Source: UBA7672 sp047601145
GTDB lineage: Bacteria; Pseudomonadota; Alphaproteobacteria; Caulobacterales; Hyphomonadaceae
Assembly: GCA_047601145.1 (NCBI GenBank)
Contig: JASGJW010000001.1
Span: forward strand, 248,001-312,000
DNA length: 64,000 bases
Direction of reading: 5' to 3'
In this document: in pieces, positions 16,767-24,617 of the stretch
Numbering within the stretch: position 1 is the first letter of the stretch
Layout: the number at the start of each line of letters is the position of its first letter
Program-made: the position numbers and the translations under genes
The notes under the pieces: generated by a model
The model's database searches: none
The model's input: only the letters and a program-made list of their open reading frames with translations
What the model was told of the DNA's origin: nothing

Positions 16767-18630
16767 CCGCCTCCTGCGTCATCAGCGGCCTCACCGAACC
16801 TCGACCATTGCCTGCCCCCCTTTGCGCCTTCAAGCCCTCAAGCCAGATCGCGAGGGCTATTGAACGCCAGATTGCTTGAACTTCTACGCCAGGCGCCCGA
16901 ACGGGGCTGGCTTTCATCTTTGCATAGACCGAACGAAGCACGCCGAGATCGGCATAACCAGCGAGCACCGAAGATGGCGACAGGATGATATCGTCCATCA
17001 GAGCTTGATGTCGCAGGCACATGGCTTCGGCGAGCCGTGAGACAAAATTGAACTTGTCGCGTCGCCAGGCGATCTCATCTGGCGCGATGCCTCGCATCGC
17101 ACGCCGGAGCGTATAGCGCGTCCAGCCATCATTCAGCTTGTCCTCGGGCCGAAGCGCGAGACAGAACTCGATCAGCCGCCTGTCCCAGAAAGGATAACGT
17201 GCTTCGATCCCCGCATGACTGCTCGCCTGGTCCAACACTTCAAGCGCATGAGGCTGGATCGGCGCATTGAGAGCAGCGACGTGCTGGTCGATCTCGGTGC
17301 GATAGGCCCGCCTGCCATCGAGCTCGCGCGCCCTCAGTTCGCGAGCGCCCGTTGTCGCCGCGAGCTCGGGATCGAGACAATGAACCGGATCCCACTGTGC
17401 AGCCCCGCCGGACCCAAGCTTGCGAATTATCCCCCGCATCGGTCCGAAATAGCGCCAGTATGTGAAGAACAGCGCTAGTCGGGATGTCTGATAAAGATCC
17501 GCCTCGGCAGGCGCGTTGCGCCAAAGCGTCCGCCAGCGCCCGGTCGTTGCGAGATGTTTGAGCCTGCCGAGCCCATGGGAAACAACTTCATCCCCCCCAT
17601 GACCATCCAGCAGCGCTGTTGCACCGCTATCGGCCGCCGATGCATAGAGCCTCCGGCAGCCTTCAAGGCCTGGCGCCAGAAAAGGCCCATCCTGTTCGGC
17701 AAGGGCTTTTCCGAATGCCTCGAAGGGACCGACAGCCGACATGTCGATGAAGTGTGGATCAAATTTTCCCGCACCGAGGATCTGATCGATTTGTGGGCGC
17801 TCATCAGCATGTCCGCTGAAGACCATCGAGAACGTCCGGAGCGTACGCTCCTGCGACCTCTGAGCAAGAACAGCGATGGCGGAAGAATCAAGGCCGCCAC
17901 TCAGCATGGCGCCCGTCTCACCGGAAAGTCGGCATTTGACGGCCTCGTCAAGCAAGGCGCGGAACGCTTCGACAACCTCGCCATCTCGCAATGCGGAAGG
18001 CGCTGAGGGGCGCCAGTAGGACTGCACCTCAAGCTGGCCGCGCTCGACCTTGAGCCAGTGGCCGGGCGGCAGTCGCTTCACCCCTGGCCGCCAGGTGCTG
18101 GTTGGATCAGGCGCGATCGCCATGAGATAGCCAGCGATCCGGGCGGGGTCGATCTCCTGGTTCGATCCACCAACTTCGACCCCTTTGGGCTCGGAGGCGA
18201 ATGCAAACTGTCGATCGCTGAGGGCGTAGCAGAATGGCCGCACGCCGACCTGGTCGCGGGCGCAAAAAAGACGCCGATGCGGGCTGTCCCAAATCGCGAA
18301 GGCGAAGTCGCCGAGAAGATGCGCCGGGCAGTCGTCTCCCCATCTCGCATAGGCTGCCAGAATGACCTCTTTGTTCGCCTCACCCATGCTGAGGCCAAGC
18401 TCGGCGCATAGCTCGGCGCGATTGTCGAGACGCGCATCGCAAGCAATAACCAAAGGGCCAGGCGCGCGTTCTGCGACCAGTAGGTCATCGCCGCCGAACC
18501 CCACATTGCCGCTGGTCCAGATCTGAGACTGCCCGCGAATCCGGTGCGCGAGCGCCTGCAGCGCTGCGTCGATAGTCGCCTGACGGACATCGCCGCCATC
18601 AAGCCTCAGGAGACCGGCGATTGCGCTCAC
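16756..18630 (-). CDS. Lasso-cyclase-like asparagine synthetase homologue (C protein)
   Basis: 624 aa from a GTG start. The two-domain layout of AsnB is kept, with an N-terminal class II amidotransferase-like half and an ATP-pyrophosphatase half with SGGLDSS (about residues 244-250) and HGGDEVVSHG. The protein starts MSAIAG, so the catalytic Cys2 of true glutamine-dependent synthetases is missing. That is expected of macrolactam-forming lasso cyclases, which adenylate an Asp/Glu side chain and need no ammonia. A PqqD-like gene lies upstream and a kinase downstream, which supports this role. Only 138 bases separate its start from the PqqD-like stop, too few for a B2 protease gene. Confidence 0.85.
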   Translation of the reverse strand: MSAIAGLLRLDGGDVRQATIDAALQALAHRIRGQSQIWTSGNVGFGGDDLLVAERAPGPLVIACDARLDNRAELCAELGLSMGEANKEVILAAYARWGDDCPAHLLGDFAFAIWDSPHRRLFCARDQVGVRPFCYALSDRQFAFASEPKGVEVGGSNQEIDPARIAGYLMAIAPDPTSTWRPGVKRLPPGHWLKVERGQLEVQSYWRPSAPSALRDGEVVEAFRALLDEAVKCRLSGETGAMLSGGLDSSAIAVLAQRSQERTLRTFSMVFSGHADERPQIDQILGAGKFDPHFIDMSAVGPFEAFGKALAEQDGPFLAPGLEGCRRLYASAADSGATALLDGHGGDEVVSHGLGRLKHLATTGRWRTLWRNAPAEADLYQTSRLALFFTYWRYFGPMRGIIRKLGSGGAAQWDPVHCLDPELAATTGARELRARELDGRRAYRTEIDQHVAALNAPIQPHALEVLDQASSHAGIEARYPFWDRRLIEFCLALRPEDKLNDGWTRYTLRRAMRGIAPDEIAWRRDKFNFVSRLAEAMCLRHQALMDDIILSPSSVLAGYADLGVLRSVYAKMKASPVRAPGVEVQAIWRSIALAIWLEGLKAQRGAGNGRGSVRPLMTQEAGGG

Positions 18631-18768
18631 AACTGTCGATGTTGCGCGTCTTTGCGCATCCAGGATCCACGCCTCATTGCAACCGCGTCCATGAAACGCC
18701 GGTCAGCGTCATCGCAGCACGCGATGCAACCTCGAACGCGCGGTGCAGAATGAAAGCCGCGAAGCGGG

Positions 18769-19059
18769 TTAGGCCGCCGCGGCATGATCGGTCTTGATCA
18801 GCTTCGAGTGCGCCATTTTTCCCAGCCAGTCGTCGAGGTCGGAAAGGCAACGCTCTTCGGCTGCATCGTAATGCGCGACAACAGCACGCCGAAGCGCACC
18901 CACCGTGGTCGGCTTCTCAAGCTGCGACCAGATGAAGGCGCCGACGGAATTGAGTGAAAAATATTGGCCGGACCTTAGGTCGAGGAGAGCGAGTCCCTCG
19001 CCAAATGCGCAGGAAACGACTTCCTCGCCAACTTCAATTGTTACGGCATCTGAATACAT
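18769..19059 (-). CDS. PqqD-like RiPP recognition protein (lasso B1 type)
   Basis: 96 aa. The sequence has the PqqD fold pattern: a strand pair VGEEVVSCAFGEGLALLDLR, SGQYFSLNSVGAFIW, then a helical half ending in LDDWLGKMAHSKLIK. The L-D-x-x-S-G-x-Y-F-x-L-N-x-x-G core is the usual signature of stand-alone RRE proteins that bind the leader peptide and hand it to the protease. GGGAG lies upstream of the ATG. The precursor gene ends 51 bases upstream. Confidence 0.88.
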   Translation of the reverse strand: MYSDAVTIEVGEEVVSCAFGEGLALLDLRSGQYFSLNSVGAFIWSQLEKPTTVGALRRAVVAHYDAAEERCLSDLDDWLGKMAHSKLIKTDHAAAA

Positions 19060-19110
19060 GGCGCAGGTCTCCCATCAGCCAAAGACTGACGTCCCGACGC
19101 CCGGAGACTA

Positions 19111-19293
19111 TCAGCGCGTTTTTGGCGGGTCCGAGAAGGTCAGATCCGTGACGAGCGTACCGGCCGAGAACGGCGAATCCAGACCGCCGCCGCCCGCAGC
19201 CCACTGCGTGACCGCCTCGAAGGATCCAATCGCTTCCACAGTCGGCGTCTCGTACGAAGCCTTCGCCCCGCCCGAAATCTTGTCGTTCGCCAT
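19111..19293 (-). CDS. Lasso-type RiPP precursor peptide
   Basis: 60 aa, start ATG preceded by GGGGAG. The leader contains YETPTVEAIGSFEAVTQ, matching the lasso leader pattern Y-x-x-P-x-[LIV]-x-x-x-G-x(5)-T. Taking Thr as position -2, the core starts WAAGGGGLD. A Trp1-Asp9 isopeptide would give a nine-residue ring, a size known for lasso peptides. The remaining 21 residues (SPFSAGTLVTDLTFS then DPPKTR) are long for a lasso tail and contain several Ser/Thr that the adjacent kinase could modify. Ring, cut site and modification are all inferred. Confidence 0.78.
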   Translation of the reverse strand: MANDKISGGAKASYETPTVEAIGSFEAVTQWAAGGGGLDSPFSAGTLVTDLTFSDPPKTR

Positions 19294-19559
19294 TACAAAG
19301 CTCCCCTAGCCATTCTTCCCGTCACTCAGCGGGCAGAACACGTTTTCAACGTATCCCAGAATGCGACTTTTCATATTGCGCACGCCGCTCAGGGGACATC
19401 TTCTCGCACAGTTTCCCCCTTTTGGCGAGTAATGTCTGGGATTTGAGGTAAATGGGCGAACTTGGCCCCGCTAATTGAGGGGGGCTCAACGCGCAACCGC
19501 TATTCAAACAGGCGCGCGTGCTAGCAGTCTCCAGATCTGCCCTAAGGAATAGATGCCTG
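19294..19559. promoter_or_regulatory. Divergent intergenic region upstream of the RiPP precursor
   Basis: About 266 bases between the minus-strand precursor and the plus-strand isomerase, so it should hold both promoters. It is less GC-rich than its flanks. A 13-base inverted repeat, ACGTTttcAACGT, lies at 19340-19352, about 47 bases upstream of the precursor start, and could be an operator. I could not find a convincing -35/-10 pair. Confidence 0.35.
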
Positions 19560-20417
19560 ATGTCAAAGCCCAGGCTCGCCATGTCGAATACCAGCTGGCC
19601 GCCAGAGGCAACGAGCCAAGCCTATGAGCTGCTTCAGGAAGCAGGGTTTTCGGGTGTGGAAGTTGCTCCCGGCCTGCTCTTTCCATCCGAGGGGGACCCC
19701 CGAAGACCGTCCGCGGGTGCGATCATGAGAGAGTTGGCCAGAGCGCAGCGCTTTGGCCTTACCTTCCCTGCGATGCAAAGCCTGCATTTCGGGCTTGGAC
19801 ATGCTGAGCTTTTTGGGACGGAACCGGCGCGGCTCGCATTCACCAACGCAATTGGCGAGTGCTGTGCGCTCGCACGCCAGCTCGGCGCTGGCGTTCTGAC
19901 ACTTGGCTCGGCCCCCAACCGCCGGCGTCCGCTCGAGCTCGACAAGGCAAGCGCCCTGCACATGGCGCGCGAAACGCTGCTGCCTCTGGCCGATCAGGCG
20001 CTAAAGGGGGGCGTTAAGCTCGCGATCGAGCCCATCCCTGCAGTCTACGGCACGAATTTCGTCAATACGCTTAGTGAAGCGCTGGATTTTGTCCGCCTGT
20101 GCGATCATCCCGCGCTGGGCCTCAACTTCGACACCGGCGCGATGGCGATGTCCGGCGAGATCGACATGCTCGAGCAGCATTATGCGGCCGCCCGCCCATG
20201 GATTGCCCACATGCACGTCGGTGCTCGCCAGATGCAACCGGTCACACGCGAAGATGCCTGGCTTGGCAGGCTTGCCCGGCTCGTCACCCAAGAGACACCG
20301 GCATCATCATGGATGTCAGCAGAGATGCGACCGGATCCCGCCGACGGGCTGGCAGCGGCGCGTGCCGCGGCAAGCGCGCTTGCCTATCACGCCGCTGGCC
20401 GATCGATCCCGGGATGA
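19560..20417 (+). CDS. Sugar phosphate isomerase/epimerase-like TIM-barrel protein
   Basis: About 285 aa from ATG 19560; AAGGA at 19543-19547 is slightly distant but the conserved part starts just after. The fold signature of xylose-isomerase-like TIM barrels (AP endonuclease 2 family) is present: AYELLQEAGFSGVEVAPGLL, a central KLAIEPIPAVYGTNFVNTL with the metal-binding Glu, LGLNFDTGAM, and IAHMHVGAR. The substrate cannot be told. It faces the RiPP operon divergently and converges on the epimerase gene, so it could supply either a sugar pathway or tailoring. Confidence 0.75.
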   Translation: MSKPRLAMSNTSWPPEATSQAYELLQEAGFSGVEVAPGLLFPSEGDPRRPSAGAIMRELARAQRFGLTFPAMQSLHFGLGHAELFGTEPARLAFTNAIGECCALARQLGAGVLTLGSAPNRRRPLELDKASALHMARETLLPLADQALKGGVKLAIEPIPAVYGTNFVNTLSEALDFVRLCDHPALGLNFDTGAMAMSGEIDMLEQHYAAARPWIAHMHVGARQMQPVTREDAWLGRLARLVTQETPASSWMSAEMRPDPADGLAAARAAASALAYHAAGRSIPG

Positions 20418-20464
20418 AGCTCGCGTATAGGCTTCGCAACGCACCACCGGCGCCTTGAGCGCGC

Positions 20465-21442
20465 CTATTCAGCAGCCAGCCGGTTGCTGCCAACCTGCGT
20501 CTCGATCCAGGCATAGGTCTTCTCAAGGCCGGTCCTGAGAGGCTGGCTCGGCGCCCATTTCAACTGCTGCTTGATCAGCTTGTTGTCCGAATTTCGTCCA
20601 CGCACGCCCAGCGGGCCGGGCTGGTGCGAGAGTTCGATCTTCTTGCCCGCGATATCGGCAACCATCAGCGCAAGCTGGTTGATGGTCACCATCTCGGAGG
20701 ACCCGATGTTGAGCGGTCCTTGAAAGTCTGATCGCGTCAGGCGCAGCGTGCCTTCGAGACACTCATCGACATAGAGGAATGATCGCGTCTGCTTGCCATC
20801 ACCCCAGATCTCGATCGCATCGCCGGATTTCGCCATCGCAACTTTCCGGCACATTGCCGCCGGCGCCTTCTCGCGACCGCCCGTCCAAGTCCCGAAGGGA
20901 CCAAAGATATTGTGATAACGCGCAATCCGGGCTTCCAGGCCTTTGTTGCGCGCATAGCTCATATAGAGCCGCTCGGAGAATAGCTTCTCCCAGCCATACT
21001 CGCTGTCAGGGGCGGCAGGATAAGCTGAAATTTCCGCACAGTTGGGATTGTCGGGGTCTTCCTGATTGTAGGCTGGATAGATGCAGGCCGAGGATGAATA
21101 GAAGATCCGCTTCGCGTTTCGGCGATAGGCCGCCTCGAGAATGTTGAGGTTCACGCTCGCCGAATTGTGCATGATGTCGGCGTCGTTCTCGCCGGTGAAG
21201 ATGAAACCAGCCCCGCCCATATCGGCCGCCAGCTGATAGATCTCGTCGAACTTTCGATCGATGACAAAGCGAACGAGGGTCGGGTCGCGAAGATCTGCGA
21301 CGACGACATCGTCCGCCTCATTTTCCCCGAACTCATTCCTCTTGAGATCGACGCTGCGAACCCAATAGCCTTCACGCTTGAGGCGACGGACCAGATGCCC
21401 GCCAATGAAGCCGCCGCCGCCACAAACAAGCGCTGTACGCAT
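20465..21442 (-). CDS. GDP-mannose 3,5-epimerase-like SDR enzyme
   Basis: 325 aa, extended SDR. The Rossmann motif is CGGGGFIGGHLVRRL. Family-specific stretches closely follow plant GDP-mannose 3,5-epimerase as I remember it: QLAADMGGAGFIFTGENDAD, YSSSACIYPAYNQ, YGWEKL (catalytic Tyr/Lys), RYHNIFGPFGTWTGGREKAP, WGDGKQTRSFLYVDECLEG and GVRGRNSDNKLIKQQL. The expected reaction is conversion of GDP-D-mannose to GDP-L-galactose or GDP-L-gulose, feeding surface glycans. ATG 21442 is preferred to the adjoining GTG 21445. It is transcribed alone, convergent with the isomerase gene. Confidence 0.85.
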   Translation of the reverse strand: MRTALVCGGGGFIGGHLVRRLKREGYWVRSVDLKRNEFGENEADDVVVADLRDPTLVRFVIDRKFDEIYQLAADMGGAGFIFTGENDADIMHNSASVNLNILEAAYRRNAKRIFYSSSACIYPAYNQEDPDNPNCAEISAYPAAPDSEYGWEKLFSERLYMSYARNKGLEARIARYHNIFGPFGTWTGGREKAPAAMCRKVAMAKSGDAIEIWGDGKQTRSFLYVDECLEGTLRLTRSDFQGPLNIGSSEMVTINQLALMVADIAGKKIELSHQPGPLGVRGRNSDNKLIKQQLKWAPSQPLRTGLEKTYAWIETQVGSNRLAAE

Positions 21443-21554
21443 CACACACCCCCAGGACGGCCCTGCACCTACGCCACACGGCGCCGCAAATTTCGCGGTC
21501 TCGTAGCCCGTTTGTTATTATCGGGCGATGCATGCCGGCACAACTCCCGGCGAT

Positions 21555-21773
21555 TCAGCAAGAAATCCGGATGCGCTGCAACCTTTGTATGCAGAGCAGA
21601 TCGCCTTCACCCGGGACATGGGCTGACCTGATCGATTTTGGGTACCTGCGATCCCAAAACATCTTGCCGAACCAGGACCAGGCGAAGCCGACATTAAAAC
21701 CGGGTAGGCTTGCGACGCGTGCACCAAGGTTTTGAAAGTCGGCGAGTTGCGCGGGGATCTTCGCCATACCCAT
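21555..21773 (-). CDS. Possible small hypothetical protein, 72 aa
   Basis: Read from an ATG at 21773 preceded by GAGAGA, the frame gives MGMAKIPAQLADFQNLGAR, then a Trp/Phe-rich middle (FAWSWFGKMFW) and a basic end. Third positions in the first half are mostly G or C, as in neighbouring genes. No family is recognised, and the inverted repeat at 21636-21659 lies inside it. It could equally be a decayed fragment. Confidence 0.22.
   Translation of the reverse strand: MGMAKIPAQLADFQNLGARVASLPGFNVGFAWSWFGKMFWDRRYPKSIRSAHVPGEGDLLCIQRLQRIRISC
21636..21659. repeat. 7-bp perfect inverted repeat (hairpin or operator)
   Basis: TTTTGGG (21636-21642) and CCCAAAA (21653-21659) flank a 10-base loop. No T-run follows on either strand, so it is not a classic intrinsic terminator. 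Confidence 0.35.
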
Positions 21774-22026
21774 TCTCTCAATCGTCGGCGGTATGGCGGA
21801 ACTTGTTGCAATCAAGCGTGACGATGACCGCCGCATCGGCTTTGATTTCAGAACATCCCCTTGGCGTCATCACCAAACGGAACCCACTTCCGTTCGAGCG
21901 ATGAAAAATCTTGCGTACCTTTCCGGCAACAGCGCGGGAGTTCTACAAGCGGTCAGAGCACATTGGGCTGGAATAGAATCAACGTTTGTAATGACACTCA
22001 ACAAAACAAAAGTCGGGTGGCGGGGA

Positions 22027-22335
22027 ATGTTGATGATACCTGATGTCTTGCAGGGTCTTTACGCGCGTCGCGATGCGCTTGAGCAAAAGCTCGGGGAAGC
22101 GATTGTGACGATGAGCCGTGTCGCGTCAGCTTGCGCTGACGCGCAGGATGATGAAACGGCGAGCATCATCGAAGGCATCGCTTTCAAGCTTCAAGGCGTG
22201 AAAACCCAGATCGCCGCTTATGAAGCGCACGCCATGGGCGTCCAGGCACGCCAGGCTGACACGTCGCGAGTTGGCGGCAGGCGCCGGAAGGCGCGTTATG
22301 GCGCTTTCTCTGGCCCGGCCCAGGCGATCGTGTAA
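22027..22335 (+). CDS. Hypothetical helical protein, 102 aa
   Basis: Frame is open from 21793, but ATG 22027 has GGCGGGGA just upstream and the codon use becomes typical after it. The first 75 residues look alpha-helical with heptad spacing (LYARRDALEQKLGEAIVTMS and IEGIAFKLQGVKTQIAAYEA). The tail is short and basic (GGRRRKAR). I do not recognise a family. It ends 79 bases before the PRMT-like gene and may be cotranscribed with it. Confidence 0.5.
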   Translation: MLMIPDVLQGLYARRDALEQKLGEAIVTMSRVASACADAQDDETASIIEGIAFKLQGVKTQIAAYEAHAMGVQARQADTSRVGGRRRKARYGAFSGPAQAIV

Positions 22336-22414
22336 GAGTCACCCTCCGCGAGAGAGACTATTCACCTTCTCGCCAATGCGGCCCAAATATCGGGCGTCGG
22401 GGGGAGGTTGACGC

Positions 22415-23485
22415 TTGTCTGCCGTGCAGGACCAGAATGCTTCCTCAAGGTTAGCCAAGCCGATCGTGATTGCGATGGCGGCGCTTCGGCTGGCCGCGAA
22501 AACTCCTGCATCATCTTCCGATCAGCGAGACCTGATGATCGCCAGGGGCTGGCTGGAAGACGGTCTTAAAAAATTCCCCGATCACCCAGCTCTCAAGCGG
22601 GCGCAGGCCTTGCTCGCGGTTACAAGAATACCCGACTGGCACTTTCCCATGCTGCGCGATGATCGCCGAAATCGCGCTTATGAGGCAGCTATCCTTCAAT
22701 CAGTTCGACCTGGCCACAGGGTCTTCGAGATCGGGACAGGAAGCGGTCTGCTTGCGATGATGGCGGTCAAAGCTGGGGCCGAACATGTGGTGACCTGTGA
22801 GGTTGACCCTCAGATTGCCGAGACCGCGCGCGCTATCATCGCAGCCAATGGGCTCAGTGACCGGATCACGGTGAAGACCGCGATGTCCACCGAACTCAGC
22901 GCCCAGGACATTGGGGGCAAGGCAGACATTCTCGTCTCCGAAGTGTTTGGCGCTTCGTTGATGGAAGAAGGCGCCCTTCTCTCCATCCAGCATGCGCGCG
23001 AGCATCTCGTGAAGGCGGGCGGCGCCATTATCCCAGCCAAAGGCAGGTTGATGGCGGCGTTAGGGACCTATGAGTCACGCACCGCCGAGAATCTCCAGGA
23101 TGTCTGTGGCTTTGATCTCTCGGCCTTCATGCGGTTCAGATCCGAGCGCCGGATGATCGGGTCCTCGAACACAAAATTGACGTTGGCAGGACCCGCAACT
23201 CCCCTCTTCGCGCTCGATTTTGCGACCCGTGATATTCCGCGAGCTAGCGAAGTGGAATTGGCGCTCGCCTCCAATTCTGATCGGCCAAACGTCGTTGCGA
23301 CCTGGCTGGCTCTCGAACTTGCCCCCGGCGTCTCCTATTCGAACGCGCCGGAACCCGGCTATCAGTCTCATTGGGGCGTCACGCTCTACGAAATTCCTGC
23401 CTCCCACCGACCGAGGCGCGGCGACGTGCTGGACATCGGCGCAGCACACGATGTGGCTCTCGTGCACATCTGGTTTCCAGACTGA
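22415..23485 (+). CDS. PRMT7-like protein arginine methyltransferase
   Basis: 356 aa from a TTG start, supported by GGGGGAGG seven bases upstream. The AdoMet motif I is VFEIGTGSG (about residues 103-111), followed by the acidic post-I residue in CEVDP. The double-E loop SEVFGASLMEEG (Glu at about 176 and 185) and the preceding DWHFPMLRDDRRNRAYEAAI resemble the N-terminal catalytic module of PRMT7/PRMT9 rather than small-molecule methyltransferases. The usual C-terminal beta barrel seems to follow. The target protein is unknown. It starts a three-gene plus-strand run with the EEP hydrolase and an acyltransferase. Confidence 0.75.
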   Translation: MSAVQDQNASSRLAKPIVIAMAALRLAAKTPASSSDQRDLMIARGWLEDGLKKFPDHPALKRAQALLAVTRIPDWHFPMLRDDRRNRAYEAAILQSVRPGHRVFEIGTGSGLLAMMAVKAGAEHVVTCEVDPQIAETARAIIAANGLSDRITVKTAMSTELSAQDIGGKADILVSEVFGASLMEEGALLSIQHAREHLVKAGGAIIPAKGRLMAALGTYESRTAENLQDVCGFDLSAFMRFRSERRMIGSSNTKLTLAGPATPLFALDFATRDIPRASEVELALASNSDRPNVVATWLALELAPGVSYSNAPEPGYQSHWGVTLYEIPASHRPRRGDVLDIGAAHDVALVHIWFPD

Positions 23486-23508
23486 CGACACAACAGGCGC
23501 GGGCCAGG

Positions 23509-24501
23509 ATGACAGATCTCGAGCAGATGCTGATACCCAAGTCAGAAAGGCGGCGGGGCGCCCCGCCCGCCTTTGTGAGATTTGCGATCGGGAGCGTCGC
23601 AGCGCTTTCGACACTCGCCTCACTGCTCGCGTTGCTTTCCTATGTCGAGCCGCAGTTCGACCTCGTCGCCAATTTTGCGCCGATACTGCTGGCGATCGCT
23701 TTTGTAGCTCTGGTCGCTGCAGCGACGGTCGGTCGCTCCCTCGTGCTGTCGATCCTCGCCGCAATGGGCATCGCTGCCTCTGGCTGGTTGATGACGCCCG
23801 ACCTCATCGTGTTCGTTCAAAGGTTCATGTCGACGCCGCCGAGCGGCCCCACCCTCAAGATCATCTCGGCAAATCTCCTTGCCGACAACGGCGATGGCAG
23901 CGCCTTTGAGAAAATGGTGCGGCGTGAACAGCCCGACGTCCTCATCCTACAGGAATCCTTCGGATACTGGCGAAAGCGCCTGGAACGCTTGTCTGCAGAT
24001 TATCCGACACAGGCGGGCTGCGCCGATCCGTCAGAATGCCAGACCGTCATTCTTTCAAGATTTCCCTCGGCAGGACTTCTTCAGCCTCAGAACTCGACGT
24101 TTGTTGCGGCACGCTTGATCCTGCCTTCACAACTGGGCGGCGGCACGTTCGAAGTCGTCAGCGTGCACCTCAGCCGACCTCCACCAATGGACCCGCAACT
24201 GAAGCAACTGGACGAGTTGAAGGCCCTGTCCTCGTCCTTGAGCTCCAGGGCAGTTCTCGCGGGCGATTTCAACGCGACGCCATGGGGCTCGTCGATCCGA
24301 AGGCTCGATCAGACGCTGCCGCTTGAACGACATTCAAGAGCGCTGTTTTCCTGGCCGACGCCGTTTCCGCTCGCCCCTGTCGACCACGTCTACGCCGGCC
24401 GCTCATGGCGTCTTGCATCCATTGCCCGAGGCCCCAGGATCGGATCGGACCATTATCCAATCATCACAACACTGGTGCTTTCGGACACGAAAGCGCGCTA
24501 G
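23509..24501 (+). CDS. Endonuclease/exonuclease/phosphatase-family protein with membrane anchor
   Basis: About 330 aa from ATG 23509. Three hydrophobic segments occupy residues 22-100. The catalytic EEP domain follows: ISANLLADN, LILQESFG (metal-binding Glu), VSVHLSRP, GDFNATPW and GSDHYPI (catalytic His). This membrane-anchored layout is common in Proteobacteria, and the substrates are usually unknown (phospholipid, nucleic acid or phosphoesters). It starts 23 bases after the methyltransferase gene. Confidence 0.82.
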   Translation: MTDLEQMLIPKSERRRGAPPAFVRFAIGSVAALSTLASLLALLSYVEPQFDLVANFAPILLAIAFVALVAAATVGRSLVLSILAAMGIAASGWLMTPDLIVFVQRFMSTPPSGPTLKIISANLLADNGDGSAFEKMVRREQPDVLILQESFGYWRKRLERLSADYPTQAGCADPSECQTVILSRFPSAGLLQPQNSTFVAARLILPSQLGGGTFEVVSVHLSRPPPMDPQLKQLDELKALSSSLSSRAVLAGDFNATPWGSSIRRLDQTLPLERHSRALFSWPTPFPLAPVDHVYAGRSWRLASIARGPRIGSDHYPIITTLVLSDTKAR

Positions 24502-24617
24502 GCGGCGCAGGACAATCTTGGTTCCCGAGGCATTCCGCATTCGTGCCGTCGGGTCGAGGATGAGGACTGTGGTCTCGACGGACAACTGATCGTAGAACAC
24601 CCGCCGGGGAACCAACG

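Larger units (their letters stand above)
21446..22026. other. Intergenic stretch of about 580 bases
   Basis: No recognisable gene. It must contain the promoter of the epimerase gene (left, minus strand). A perfect 7-bp inverted repeat (TTTTGGG/CCCAAAA) is annotated separately. One short minus-strand frame has coding-like base use and is listed separately with low confidence. The rest is less GC-rich than the flanks and may be decayed sequence. Confidence 0.4.

Noticed and set aside
16756..18630. Annotation as a true asparagine synthetase
   Set aside because: The glutaminase cysteine is missing and the neighbours are RiPP genes.
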